From: Prevotella sp. UBA2711
GTDB lineage: Bacteria > Bacteroidota > Bacteroidia > Bacteroidales > Bacteroidaceae
Length of the DNA: 64,000 nucleotides
Direction: 5' to 3'
NCBI GenBank assembly: GCA_002354095.1
Contig: DEKX01000041.1
Location: 7,526-71,525, forward strand
Of the stretch, positions 41,117-50,762 are shown one piece after another (within the stretch, counting starts at the first letter, position 1; each line of letters starts with the position of its first letter). The translations under genes and the position numbers were made by a program. A model generated the notes under the pieces. The model saw only the letters and a program-made list of their open reading frames with translations. It made no database searches and was not told the DNA's origin.

Positions 41117-42210
41117 AGTAGCACCACCACCTCCTCTCTGTGTCTGATTCTAAGGTTGATGATATAGTGCAACAATACGTATATCACGATATCCAATAGT
41201 AGGATATAGGTGATGTCAATAAACTGGAATAACAGATAATTCAAGATGATATAGCTGAGCGAAATGCCAACAATAATGACAAGTGTCTGACGCTGTGTCA
41301 GTCCTGCTCGCATCAGTTTGTGGTGGATGTGATTCTTGTCGGCTTTGAAGAGCGGAAGATGGTGATGGATACGGACCATGATGATGCGGACGGTATCAAA
41401 GACAGGCACAATCAAGAGGGTGAAAGGAATAATGAGTCCATCGATGTGGAAGGGCATTACATGAGGATTGTAAGAGGCAAACTTCACGAACAGGAAACTG
41501 AGGATGAAACCTAATGTCAGACTGCCTGAATCGCCCATGAATATTTTTCGATTCTGCTCTGCTCTGCCAAATACATTATGATAGAAGAAGGGTACCAAAA
41601 CCCCCATCATACCGGCAATCAGTGTGCAATAAAGGTCAAGCCCCTCGCGCCAGAAACAAATAAGGAAGCCACCCAAAGCCAAGAACGAAAGACTGGCACA
41701 AAGACCATCAATACCGTCAATCATATTAATGGCATTCATGATGAACACCATGACAAATACGGTCAGCAAGGCACTGGGCCAATAGCTGATGTCGTGGATA
41801 CCGCAGAAGCCATAAAGCGTGTTGATGCAGAGTCCTGCCATTGGGATGAGCGTGGCCGCTATGATTTGCGCACAAAACTTAGCCATGGCATTGAGTCCTA
41901 TGAGGTCATCAAGAAAACCTGTGAAATAGATGACCGTAAGACTGATGAGGAAATAGAACGACCAGAGATTGGGTTGTATGGAACGATGTCCGATGTGTGG
42001 GTTCATCATCAGTATGACAATAGAGAATGCCAACAGCATATTCGGCATGAAGATGATACCCCCCAACCGTGGAATGGCGTTTTTGTGGACTTTTCGTTCG
42101 TTGGGGATATCGTAGATTCCTTTACGTTGACAGAAATCCAATATCAAGGGAATGAAAATAAACCCAGATATCAGACTCAACAGGAAAGCACCAATTATAT
42201 ATATCGTCAT
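41113..42210 (-). CDS. WecA/MraY-type glycosyl-1-phosphate transferase
   Basis: A 365-residue polytopic enzyme with about ten TM. It joins an aminosugar phosphate to undecaprenyl phosphate. Motifs: GFLDDLIGLNAMAKFCAQ, NAINMIDGIDGLCASL (catalytic Asp), FMGDSGSLTLGF and the late DKNHIHHKL with His residues typical of WecA. Its presence next to a second initiating enzyme is unusual. Confidence 0.92.
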   Translation of the reverse strand: MTIYIIGAFLLSLISGFIFIPLILDFCQRKGIYDIPNERKVHKNAIPRLGGIIFMPNMLLAFSIVILMMNPHIGHRSIQPNLWSFYFLISLTVIYFTGFLDDLIGLNAMAKFCAQIIAATLIPMAGLCINTLYGFCGIHDISYWPSALLTVFVMVFIMNAINMIDGIDGLCASLSFLALGGFLICFWREGLDLYCTLIAGMMGVLVPFFYHNVFGRAEQNRKIFMGDSGSLTLGFILSFLFVKFASYNPHVMPFHIDGLIIPFTLLIVPVFDTVRIIMVRIHHHLPLFKADKNHIHHKLMRAGLTQRQTLVIIVGISLSYIILNYLLFQFIDITYILLLDIVIYVLLHYIINLRIRHREEVVVLL

Positions 42211-42222
42211 AAGTGTGAAGAG

Positions 42223-43368
42223 TTAGATGGAGGTAGGTTCATCCACCAGTTGGTGGAATATCTCGTTGATGACAGCAACAGATTGCTGACTGGTGAAATA
42301 ACGCTGAATGCGGTCTTTGCCAGCACTGGCATACTGATAGTAAAGGTCAGGCTGGCTTATCAGGCGGTCGATGGCAGCTGCGTAGGCCTTCACGTCGCCT
42401 AAAGGTACTTCTATACCCGTTTGCCCATTGATAGAAACCCAATTGACACCGGAACCCTCGATGGAGAATGTGACAGGGACACTGCCACAAAACATCGCTT
42501 CTGCCATGGCGATTCCAAAAGCCTCCTGCTTGGTGCACGAAGTGAAGGCGAAGACATCGGAAGCATAGTAATAGCAACGCAAATCATTATTGGGAATACG
42601 GCCTAAGAAATGAATGCGCTCAGAATGGTTCGCCTGTCGCAGTTGATCGGTTTCAGGACCGCGTCCACCTATCAGTATGACACAATCGGACTGGATGTAT
42701 CGTTCGGCTTCCAGCAGATAATTGATACCTTTGTAGGAAGCGTGGCGCCCTACGAAAAATATAATCTTCTTATGGCCGTACTTACGGCGGATGTTCTCAA
42801 CGGTAGCCTCGTCGCCCAATCGCCACAACAGGTCGGACTTGATAATACCGTTAGGGGCAATTTTTACTTTGTCGCGATGGGCATAAATAGGGCTGGAAGG
42901 ATGAACGTAATTAGGACTTGTGGCCAGAATGAGGTCGGCCTTCTTGATGATATTGCGTTCGAATCTGCTCACCAGTCGATAGAGCAGCCCGCGGCCCAGA
43001 ATATCGGAATGCCAAAGGAGCACGAGCTTGGTGCTCTTGGGGGTCAGTCGTGAAGTAATAGGGTATAGGAAGGGATTAGGACAATGCAACAGGATGATAT
43101 CCGGCATGACCTCCTTGATGATTTTCTTGAGATATGAATAGTAAGTAAAGCAGATGTCCTGACTGGAAATGGTCAGCGAGGGAGCTATACGGTACACATT
43201 GATTCCATTAACCTGATCCATGCGGGTGATACCGTCCTGACTGAAACAGACTACGACATTCTCGAAGTCCGTCAGACCTTCGGCTATATATTTGGTGACG
43301 GTTTCGATGCCGCCTTCGTAAGGATGATAGTATTTGCCAATTTGGAGTATAGTTTTCTTCATCCGCAA
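42223..43368 (-). CDS. Glycosyltransferase family 4
   Basis: A 381-residue cytoplasmic GT-B enzyme. N-terminal YYHPYEGGIETVTKYIAEGL, a middle KIIFFVGRHASYKGINYLLEA, and C-terminal EAFGIAMAEAMFCGSVPVTF with the E-x7-E motif of retaining GT4. MKKTILQ at 43362 may be the true start. Sugar not known. Confidence 0.9.
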   Translation of the reverse strand: MRMKKTILQIGKYYHPYEGGIETVTKYIAEGLTDFENVVVCFSQDGITRMDQVNGINVYRIAPSLTISSQDICFTYYSYLKKIIKEVMPDIILLHCPNPFLYPITSRLTPKSTKLVLLWHSDILGRGLLYRLVSRFERNIIKKADLILATSPNYVHPSSPIYAHRDKVKIAPNGIIKSDLLWRLGDEATVENIRRKYGHKKIIFFVGRHASYKGINYLLEAERYIQSDCVILIGGRGPETDQLRQANHSERIHFLGRIPNNDLRCYYYASDVFAFTSCTKQEAFGIAMAEAMFCGSVPVTFSIEGSGVNWVSINGQTGIEVPLGDVKAYAAAIDRLISQPDLYYQYASAGKDRIQRYFTSQQSVAVINEIFHQLVDEPTSI

Positions 43369-43446
43369 GTAGTTTTGTCAGTATATACTATTTATTTATG
43401 ATAACGCACAGAGTTGGTGTAAATTGTATGGACACGATAAAAAACA

Positions 43447-44487
43447 TTAAGAAAGCGCCACAATGGCTTTGGCAGCTTGTTCCCATGAAAAATGGGCAGC
43501 ATGCGCCAGCCCCCGTTCTTGCATGGCAGCGCGTTCAGTATCTTTTAGACAGAGGAAGTGCTCAATAGCAGTGTGTATATCGTTGATGTCCAAAGGGTTG
43601 AAATAGATAGCTGCATCTTGACAGACCTCACGCAAAACTGGAATATCGGATACCAGAACGGGACATCCACAGCACATCGCTTCCAAAGGCGGGAGCCCGA
43701 AACCCTCATAAACCGACGGGAAAATAAAACATGCAGCCTGACGGTATAATCGAACCAGTTCGTTGTCGCTGACACGCCCTAAGAACTTGATGTTCGAGTG
43801 TTGTTGAAGGTTGTTTCGCTGACTGAAAACCCGATTGGCGCTCCCAACGATGTAGAGTTGGCAGTCGTTGAGGCCTTCAAATGCCTTGATGAGTGATTCA
43901 AAATTCTTACGAGGGTCGAGCGATGAGACAGCCAATGCATAACGTACGCTTGATGGTTCCTCGTTGGCATGAGGTTGAAACAGCGTGTCGTCGGCAGCCC
44001 CGTAGATGACGCTGACACGATTTTCATCGAGGAACGGATAATACTTCAATATTTCACGCTTGGAGAACTCACTGATAGTGATGATATGGCGCGAGGAGCG
44101 GGCTGCCAGGGGCATCATGACCCGATACCACCAATAATAGCTCGCTGAGAACCATTTGGGATTGTGCAGAAACGATAGATCATGAATAATCATCACCTTC
44201 TGACGGACCAGAATTGTTCCCAATCCTGTGAAATTAAAGAGCGTATAATCTTTTTTGCCTATCAAGAAGAAAGGCAATATGCATTGCTCCCAGAAGTGGG
44301 AACTCCCTATGCCATATCTGACAATCTGAAAACCACTGACATCATAGCATGGCAAAATGGACTGCGCCTTCGGACAGACCACGGTAAATGGCTGTTGCAG
44401 GTCTCTGAGCGCCTTGCAAATATTGTAGGCATAGCGCTCAACACCCGTCATGGGTTGTGTGAGAAATCGTCCGTTAATATATATCAT
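43447..44487 (-). CDS. Glycosyltransferase family 4
   Basis: A 346-residue GT-B enzyme: N-terminal FLTQPMTGVERYAYNICKAL, middle SLDPRKNFESLIKAFEG and C-terminal PSVYEGFGLPPLEAMCCGCPVL. It overlaps the next GT4 gene upstream by 4 bases. Mannosyl-like activities are common in this subgroup, but the sugar cannot be told. Confidence 0.9.
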   Translation of the reverse strand: MIYINGRFLTQPMTGVERYAYNICKALRDLQQPFTVVCPKAQSILPCYDVSGFQIVRYGIGSSHFWEQCILPFFLIGKKDYTLFNFTGLGTILVRQKVMIIHDLSFLHNPKWFSASYYWWYRVMMPLAARSSRHIITISEFSKREILKYYPFLDENRVSVIYGAADDTLFQPHANEEPSSVRYALAVSSLDPRKNFESLIKAFEGLNDCQLYIVGSANRVFSQRNNLQQHSNIKFLGRVSDNELVRLYRQAACFIFPSVYEGFGLPPLEAMCCGCPVLVSDIPVLREVCQDAAIYFNPLDINDIHTAIEHFLCLKDTERAAMQERGLAHAAHFSWEQAAKAIVALS

Positions 44488-45611
44488 CGTGGTGCGTTAA
44501 TGTATTCAATCAAGTGATGTATAATCAGTTCCCAATCGTATTCTGCCAGTTGTTGTTGATTGACAGGTTCTCCTTCATCAATCATCTTGAGTATCGCTTC
44601 CTGCCATTTTGGTGCATCATAGCCTTCAACAGTCGTAATTCCTGACTTACCTTGAGCAAGCTCTATCATGGCTGTGTTGTGAGAAGTAACAACACGGCAG
44701 CCACATAATAGGGCTTCCAATTGTGGCATTCCAAAACCTTCCATTAATGCAGCGGAGACATAGCAGTCTGCACAATTGTAAAGGTCTGTGAGGTCAGAGT
44801 TGTCGATATAGCCTGTAAAGATGGTTGAATCTTTTGGAAATGATGGTGATTCTACGAGTCGCGTGATGGTCTCATCTTTCCATCGGTTACCTCCCACGAC
44901 TACCAATTGCACATGATACTCTTGATAAAGTTTGGTCATCAAGCTCAATAGGAAAGGTAGGTTCTTGCGTGGTTCTAATGATCCAACGAAAAGAAGAAAT
45001 CGGTTTTTGATACCAAATCGTTTTTTGATAGCTTGCTTCTCTGTTTCAGTCAAAGACTTGACATGAAACACATTTCTATCTGTAGCATTACCTACGAATA
45101 TCTTTTGGCAATGTCGTTCTGAGAAGTAGGTATCTACTTTGGTCTTAGTATATTGAGAGTTTGTCCAAAGATAGTCCGATTTCCTAATGGCTCGGTTGAA
45201 TCCTAATTTGGTTGCCAGTCTGTTGGTCCATGACATTGTTTCAGCCATCTCAATGTTCACTACATCGTGAACAGTTACCATTGTCTGAGTTGTTGAAGGT
45301 ATTAACAATGGCAAATGAGGAACAGGAGCATAATAAAGATCTATTTTCAATTTTCTACATAGCCATGGCATCAGCAGCTGTAGGATAATGATGTTAGGGA
45401 ACCATTTGGGGAATCTCTGGCTGTAGTCGAGTAGGCTGATATTCGGGGGTAAGTCAGTGATTCCAGTCTTGTGGTCCATGCCTTTGGGGAGTACGACATA
45501 GAACCTGTCTTGAGTTCTTTGTCTGGCCCATTCTGGCAGTGCCCCACAGAGAAAAGAGCTAATGCCTGCTGCATAAACCGACCATGTACGTCCATCAATA
45601 AGAATATTCAT
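44484..45611 (-). CDS. Glycosyltransferase family 4
   Basis: A 375-residue GT-B enzyme with FVGSLEPRKNLPFLLSLMTK and AALMEGFGMPQLEALLCGCRVV. Close in build to the 346-residue neighbour, so probably a duplicated pair with different acceptors. It overlaps the GT2 gene by 17 bases. Confidence 0.9.
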   Translation of the reverse strand: MNILIDGRTWSVYAAGISSFLCGALPEWARQRTQDRFYVVLPKGMDHKTGITDLPPNISLLDYSQRFPKWFPNIIILQLLMPWLCRKLKIDLYYAPVPHLPLLIPSTTQTMVTVHDVVNIEMAETMSWTNRLATKLGFNRAIRKSDYLWTNSQYTKTKVDTYFSERHCQKIFVGNATDRNVFHVKSLTETEKQAIKKRFGIKNRFLLFVGSLEPRKNLPFLLSLMTKLYQEYHVQLVVVGGNRWKDETITRLVESPSFPKDSTIFTGYIDNSDLTDLYNCADCYVSAALMEGFGMPQLEALLCGCRVVTSHNTAMIELAQGKSGITTVEGYDAPKWQEAILKMIDEGEPVNQQQLAEYDWELIIHHLIEYINAPR

Positions 45612-46512
45612 TGTCTTCAGTTTTTACAGTCACGAAAAGTTGTTTGACATATAACCATTTGTCCGATAACGAGACATTAGGATTAAACCATACAGTCTGT
45701 CTCAAAACAGGATGTAGAATGCGATAGAGTATGTATTTCCATGTAGGTTCTGTCAGTTTAAAGTAAAGATATTCGCTATATTGTTGTCGTACGGTATCAC
45801 GGATGAATCGTGAGGTCTTGCCGTCATTTGAACTTTCTCCCTCCAAGTGTATGATTCGTGGGCGGTTAATCACAATGTTGTCATAACCGTGCAGCATGAA
45901 GCGCCGTTCCATCTCAACTTCTTCAAAATACATAAAAAAAGCAGGATGGAAAGCTCCACACTCGTCTAATACTTTTTTGCTAACAAATAAATCAGCCCCA
46001 GTGATATAATCAACTTTCATCCAGTTGGCAGGCTTGTTATGAAGGGGTGGGTGATACAGGCGTAAGGCTTTGAGAATTGGTATCCATAGTAGTTTCTGGA
46101 TAGCATGACTCATTTTTGGAAAAGAACCGTATGAGTGTATCGTGTTCCCTTCCTTGTCTTCCAGCATGCACCCGATAGCACCTAATCGTCCTTGATACTG
46201 ATTTGCGAAGTCGTAAAATAGTTTGATAGCATTATTCTTAAGAAGTGTGTCGGCATTGAGGAAAAATATACATTCCCCCTTAGCCTTGGTTAGTCCGAGA
46301 TTGTTGGCTTTGCCAAATCCTATGTTCTTTCCTACTGCTATAAGTGTAAGCCGTGGATCATTCTGAAGTGTCTCTATAGAATGATCGGTCGAGCCATTAT
46401 CAACTACGATTATCTCGTAATCAATATCTTTCGTATGGGTTACTATACTATCAATGCATGGCAGAATGACATGCAGAGTGTTATAGTTGACGATGATAAT
46501 GGATACCTTCAT
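45595..46512 (-). CDS. Glycosyltransferase family 2
   Basis: A 305-residue GT-A inverting enzyme: VSIIIVNYNTLHVILPCIDS, VDNGSTDHS, FFLNADTLL and GADLFVSKKVLDECGAF with an E-x2-M-E-R end (FEEVEMERR) in the style of rhamnosyltransferases of the GT2 family. It has its own promoter element at 46523-46530. Confidence 0.9.
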   Translation of the reverse strand: MKVSIIIVNYNTLHVILPCIDSIVTHTKDIDYEIIVVDNGSTDHSIETLQNDPRLTLIAVGKNIGFGKANNLGLTKAKGECIFFLNADTLLKNNAIKLFYDFANQYQGRLGAIGCMLEDKEGNTIHSYGSFPKMSHAIQKLLWIPILKALRLYHPPLHNKPANWMKVDYITGADLFVSKKVLDECGAFHPAFFMYFEEVEMERRFMLHGYDNIVINRPRIIHLEGESSNDGKTSRFIRDTVRQQYSEYLYFKLTEPTWKYILYRILHPVLRQTVWFNPNVSLSDKWLYVKQLFVTVKTEDNEYSY

Positions 46513-46522
46513 TTTACAAGGG

Positions 46523-46530
46523 CAAAGTTA
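46523..46530 (-). promoter_or_regulatory. Internal -7 promoter element in the polysaccharide locus
   Basis: TAACTTTG on the minus strand, 11 bases before the GT2 gene, in a rare 79-base gap. It could give extra expression to the distal glycosyltransferase genes. Confidence 0.5.
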
Positions 46531-46591
46531 TATATTTTCTGTGAGATAAGCAAAGATTTTACATTGTTTCTGATAGAACTGAGCGGGAAAC

Positions 46592-47446
46592 TTATCTGAT
46601 ACCATCTATGATGCCCTTGATAAACATACGGAATCGCCCCAGTTTATCATCCTCTGCAAGACAAATGCGGATGAATTTCCACATAAAAATCTCCTTGAAG
46701 AACTTGCGCCTTTCATGGGCAGTCATGATATCGCGATGGCGTCGGTAACACATGATGTGGCCCTTGGTTATCGAATAAGTGCGTTCACGTCCATAATTAT
46801 CCGTAAACAGGTGGAAGGGACCTTTGTGCACTGGATGTCCTATTGTGTGTGACAAATGGCAATTAGTATAGCACTTGATTGGATAACCGGCTTTGCGTAT
46901 GCGATAGGACAAATCCATATCCAAGGCATCGAGCGGGAATGATTCATCGGCACCATGAATAGCGTCAAGTATGGTGGTGGGGATGATGGTGCCTGAGTTA
47001 ATGAAGACAGATCGCTCCTGAATTGGTTTCTCAATAGCCCATTCGTCAAAGCCATTAATGTATGGAGTGTACACTTGTAGATTGCCTGCGCAGAACGATT
47101 GCTCGATAGTCTTTCTATAGGTGGGAAAGTCAACCCATTGACTGTCTTGGTCCATGATAAGCAGGAGGTCGTATCCTTGTTCTTGGGCATAATGCCAGGC
47201 AAAATTGATAGCAGGGGCAATATAGTGATTTACGCCAGTTGATTTCCAAAGTATTTTGTCTTGATAGTCAGTAAGCTCTGGTAGCAGACTATTCTGTACA
47301 CATTCATCCGAAGGAGAATTATCCCATAGGATGAGCGTGTCAAGGTGTGCAATATATTTCTTGATATTGTTTGTCACCTGACGGACATCCGGTTTGTAAA
47401 GTGTCAGTACCCCCAACAACTTTGTAGAGTATTTTATATGCTCCAT
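46592..47446 (-). CDS. Glycosyltransferase family 2 (rhamnosyltransferase-like)
   Basis: A 284-residue GT-A enzyme: GVLTLYKPDVRQVTNNIKKY, LILWDNSPSDE, LLIMDQDSQWVDF (the DQD metal motif) and FPLDALDMDLSYRIRKAGYP. This set is typical of RfbF/WbbL-like transferases. It overlaps the flippase gene by 13 bases. Confidence 0.88.
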   Translation of the reverse strand: MEHIKYSTKLLGVLTLYKPDVRQVTNNIKKYIAHLDTLILWDNSPSDECVQNSLLPELTDYQDKILWKSTGVNHYIAPAINFAWHYAQEQGYDLLLIMDQDSQWVDFPTYRKTIEQSFCAGNLQVYTPYINGFDEWAIEKPIQERSVFINSGTIIPTTILDAIHGADESFPLDALDMDLSYRIRKAGYPIKCYTNCHLSHTIGHPVHKGPFHLFTDNYGRERTYSITKGHIMCYRRHRDIMTAHERRKFFKEIFMWKFIRICLAEDDKLGRFRMFIKGIIDGIR

Positions 47447-48768
47447 AGGCCTGTAGCTTTGTTGTTAATGATACGATAGAACTGAAGAATGTTGATGATG
47501 ATACCAGGCAGATTGCAAATGCACATCACTGCCATGAACCAGATAATGCTTTGCGTATAACTGCTGACAACCCATGCCAGAGGAATGAAGATGAAAGCAA
47601 ATACCGTCATATACATTTGTAGGCGTAAAGCCCCGACTCCGTTTAGAAAATAGGAATAGCGCATGCTAACGAGGAGTGTGAAGATATAAAGAGCCATCAT
47701 GGCTGTCATAGACAATGGAACGTGACAATCGTTGCCAATCCATATATCGTAAACCCATGGAGAGATGATAACCATCAATATCAGAGCAATGGTCATGACG
47801 GCAATGGCTTGGTTCATGCGTTTATCAGCCTTGCGAATCCATGTCATATCCCCTCTTTCGTACGCATCGGTGGTAGCATTCCAGAAAGGCATGCAAACAA
47901 CGGAAAAAACAACGAGAATCAGACTGATATAGCGATAAGCTATCTGATAGGGGGTGACCATAGCAGGCGAGAAGAATTTGGAGATAAGAATATTGGCTGT
48001 CCAGAATTGCAGCAAAGCAGCAATCTGAAGCCAAAAGAACTTCAAGCCTATATTGCCTATCTCAACAGCTGATTTCAGATTGACTAACCTGAAGGAAGGA
48101 CGCAGTTGAGGGAAACGGGCATAGAAAGTATAAGGGTACGCCAGTAAATAGATTATCAGTGGTGAGGCTGTGTTGATGATGACGATATTGAAGAAGGTTG
48201 CCTGTCCTGTAGTATATACAATCCATGTGGCACCGAGGGCAAGAGTCTGACCGAGAGCCAGTAGCAGATTACTGACAGCAGGCAGTTGCAACCCCATATA
48301 GACATTGCCGATGAATTTCAAAACGAAAGTGATGCAAACCAAGATAACAGCGCTTAACAGTGCGATGCGTAATGCTGGTATAATGTTGGCTGAGACATTC
48401 AGAAATCCATAGACGTCGGTGTACCAGATAAGTAACCCCAGAACCAGCATGACGGGAAGCACGATGCAACACAACATGGCAACGGTAGAACTGACAATGC
48501 GGCGAGCCTTGTCCGTATCGCCATGAGCCATATGGACAGCCAACCGATTTCGCAATCCATTACCCAGTCCGATATCCATTTGGTCAATCCAAACCAGCAG
48601 ACTGCTGACGGTGAGCCATACTCCGTTTTGGTATGTTCCGAGACATTTCAGCGTAATGGGAACCATCAGCAGAACCACCAATGCAGACCATCCCTTCACC
48701 AAGAATGAAGCTATCACATTCTTCATGAGCAGAGTGGAACGATGGTCAGTATGGAAATAAGAAATCAT
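47434..48768 (-). CDS. Wzx-like polysaccharide flippase
   Basis: A 444-residue inner-membrane protein of the MOP superfamily with about 12-14 TM. MKNVIASFLVKGWSALVVLLMVPITLKCLG at the start and LLVWIDQMDIGLGNGLRNRLA (conserved motif of Wzx) are seen. Carries lipid-linked repeat units to the periplasm. Overlaps the Wzz-Wzy fusion gene by 4 bases. Confidence 0.85.
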   Translation of the reverse strand: MISYFHTDHRSTLLMKNVIASFLVKGWSALVVLLMVPITLKCLGTYQNGVWLTVSSLLVWIDQMDIGLGNGLRNRLAVHMAHGDTDKARRIVSSTVAMLCCIVLPVMLVLGLLIWYTDVYGFLNVSANIIPALRIALLSAVILVCITFVLKFIGNVYMGLQLPAVSNLLLALGQTLALGATWIVYTTGQATFFNIVIINTASPLIIYLLAYPYTFYARFPQLRPSFRLVNLKSAVEIGNIGLKFFWLQIAALLQFWTANILISKFFSPAMVTPYQIAYRYISLILVVFSVVCMPFWNATTDAYERGDMTWIRKADKRMNQAIAVMTIALILMVIISPWVYDIWIGNDCHVPLSMTAMMALYIFTLLVSMRYSYFLNGVGALRLQMYMTVFAFIFIPLAWVVSSYTQSIIWFMAVMCICNLPGIIINILQFYRIINNKATGLWSI

Positions 48769-50759
48769 GACTTCGAATGTTGGAATGAAAATTTTATCTT
48801 ATTCTGAGTAACAATGAACAGCAGTATCAGCATTTGGATAATGAGTGGAAGGCTTGCGGTGATAAATTCGTCAAAGAACTGGAGAACCAAAATGTATGTA
48901 AGGTATGTGTATAGGCACGTACCAAAAGTATTCCCATTCCTATAAAGCCTGTAACATGCTCCAGATAGGATGCCATAAAGGTAGGCAAAAAATGCGACGC
49001 CCCAATGCCCAAAGTCTGTATAATATGGTCTCATCACGGTGTAGACATTCGTGCTCATAGGTACAAAGACAAACTCTTGTAAAGGTTGATGTGTTTCGGT
49101 AGTACCTTGGAAATATTTGCCAAAGTATAGATAGATACTCCATAAGGTGTCACTTCCAAACTGATCGGTGATGGTAGGCTGGAGCCGTCCGTAAGCAACA
49201 GGACCAGAAAGGATATACATTGCTATAAAGTCGAAGAGACTCTCATTTTGCGCATACTCGCTGTCATCTCCTGAACGGGCTAAATTAAAAAAGTAAAAGA
49301 TGATGATGACCGACAAACTGCCAATAATAATCCATCGCATTTTGATCTTTTTTTTCTCGTAAAGCATAAAGACGATAGAGACAAATACGAGGAAAAATGT
49401 AATCTTTTCCATATTGCCAATGGCATATAGTAAGCATGCCAATATGATTGTCATCAACTGCCAAAGTGGTATCTTAGGGTATTTCCAGAGGGCAATGAGT
49501 AGTAATACCTCGTTGATAACAAAGGTGTAGTTTAAAAATCCATATCCTCCTCCGTATAATGCCAGTTGCCGTAGGTTATACATCAGGTCTGCTGTGCCAA
49601 ACATAGAAGCCAATCTGTATATTTGATAAATATATAGCGGAGTGAGAATCATTCCTAAGGCATACAGACAATGAAAGAAATAAATATTGATGTCTATTTC
49701 TCCAAATGCATTTTCCTGCTTGGCAGACATGAGATGAAAAGTGCAAAACGAAGTAATGCAGAGAATGGTTATCCAAAGTGTGATGTCTATAAAGAAGCAA
49801 TTGGACAAAGGGTCCATTTGGTTGTAAAAGAGTGTAAGCAGGAGCATGATGCCACCCCATACTCCGATGGTGAGAAACCATGGAGAAAAGATATTACCGA
49901 AATCCAATGAAAATTGCTCTGTACGACGTTTTTGAAATAATACATAGGCTTTGACAAACGAAAGTGCTATCACAACAAAGCAGATGAGGTAGCCCATTAG
50001 ATGTTTGTCTGTATGTAGAGGGACTGTGTTGTTTTTGATGATAGCAAAAGAAAGATAGGCTTTCTGCTGCAAAGCTTTCATGCGCACACTTTTTATGACC
50101 GTATTCTTATAGTTTTTATAGGTCATGTCGGCTTCGTTTTCCAACATTTGCAGTTCTCTCACAACAGATTCTGAACGCGTGTATGTATGAGCATCTGCAA
50201 AGGCGGCATATTTCTTCATGGCTGTATGGTGCTTTTCGGCAGCCTCATTGCGTTCCTGATTAACATATTCTAAGGCAGTAGATGCTAAAGCAGATCGGTA
50301 TCTTGTGACTATCGTTTGAAGATGAACTGTCACACTGTCGAGCATCTGTGAGGCCACTAAAGGATCGCGATCGGTAAAGCTAATTTTGAGTGTTTCCTGT
50401 GATGGCTTCAGATTGTAGTTGATATGTTCGAGAATGGCAGAAAGAGTGTCTTGTGCTCCTAAATACTGTCCATAAGTCATTGACTTTCCTGGAACCTGTT
50501 TGTGAGAGATGGCGCTGGCAAAGTCTTTTGTTTTTAATACTTGACAATAGATTTCTATGTCATTGAGTCCTGTGTTATATCCGTCAACGGCTTCCTTGAT
50601 ACGAGCTTCCAATGGGGTAATGCCAACAAACAGTTCACTTTCCTGATATTCGTCAGCAACTTCGGTTATCGCTGTATATTCATTAGGAGTAAACCACCAT
50701 ACTATGATAGCAAGTAGTATGGCAAAGCCCGTTGCATATATGTACGGATACTGCTTCAA
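48765..50759 (-). CDS. Wzz-like / Wzy-like fusion: chain-length and polymerase protein
   Basis: A 664-residue membrane protein in two parts. Residues 1-280: TM, periplasmic coiled-coil rich region (TPNEYTAITEVADEY, TDRDPLVASQMLDSVTVHLQTIV) and a second TM with LIKN-like end, as in Wzz/PCP proteins and close to the next gene (TDQDPLIAATMADSIQEHLQEAI). Residues 290-664: about ten TM with a long loop carrying FNLARSGDD, as in O-antigen polymerases. A single polypeptide would couple polymerisation with length control. No frameshift is seen. Four-base overlap with the flippase. Confidence 0.72.
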   Translation of the reverse strand: MKQYPYIYATGFAILLAIIVWWFTPNEYTAITEVADEYQESELFVGITPLEARIKEAVDGYNTGLNDIEIYCQVLKTKDFASAISHKQVPGKSMTYGQYLGAQDTLSAILEHINYNLKPSQETLKISFTDRDPLVASQMLDSVTVHLQTIVTRYRSALASTALEYVNQERNEAAEKHHTAMKKYAAFADAHTYTRSESVVRELQMLENEADMTYKNYKNTVIKSVRMKALQQKAYLSFAIIKNNTVPLHTDKHLMGYLICFVVIALSFVKAYVLFQKRRTEQFSLDFGNIFSPWFLTIGVWGGIMLLLTLFYNQMDPLSNCFFIDITLWITILCITSFCTFHLMSAKQENAFGEIDINIYFFHCLYALGMILTPLYIYQIYRLASMFGTADLMYNLRQLALYGGGYGFLNYTFVINEVLLLIALWKYPKIPLWQLMTIILACLLYAIGNMEKITFFLVFVSIVFMLYEKKKIKMRWIIIGSLSVIIIFYFFNLARSGDDSEYAQNESLFDFIAMYILSGPVAYGRLQPTITDQFGSDTLWSIYLYFGKYFQGTTETHQPLQEFVFVPMSTNVYTVMRPYYTDFGHWGVAFFAYLYGILSGACYRLYRNGNTFGTCLYTYLTYILVLQFFDEFITASLPLIIQMLILLFIVTQNKIKFSFQHSKS

Positions 50760-50762
50760 AGA

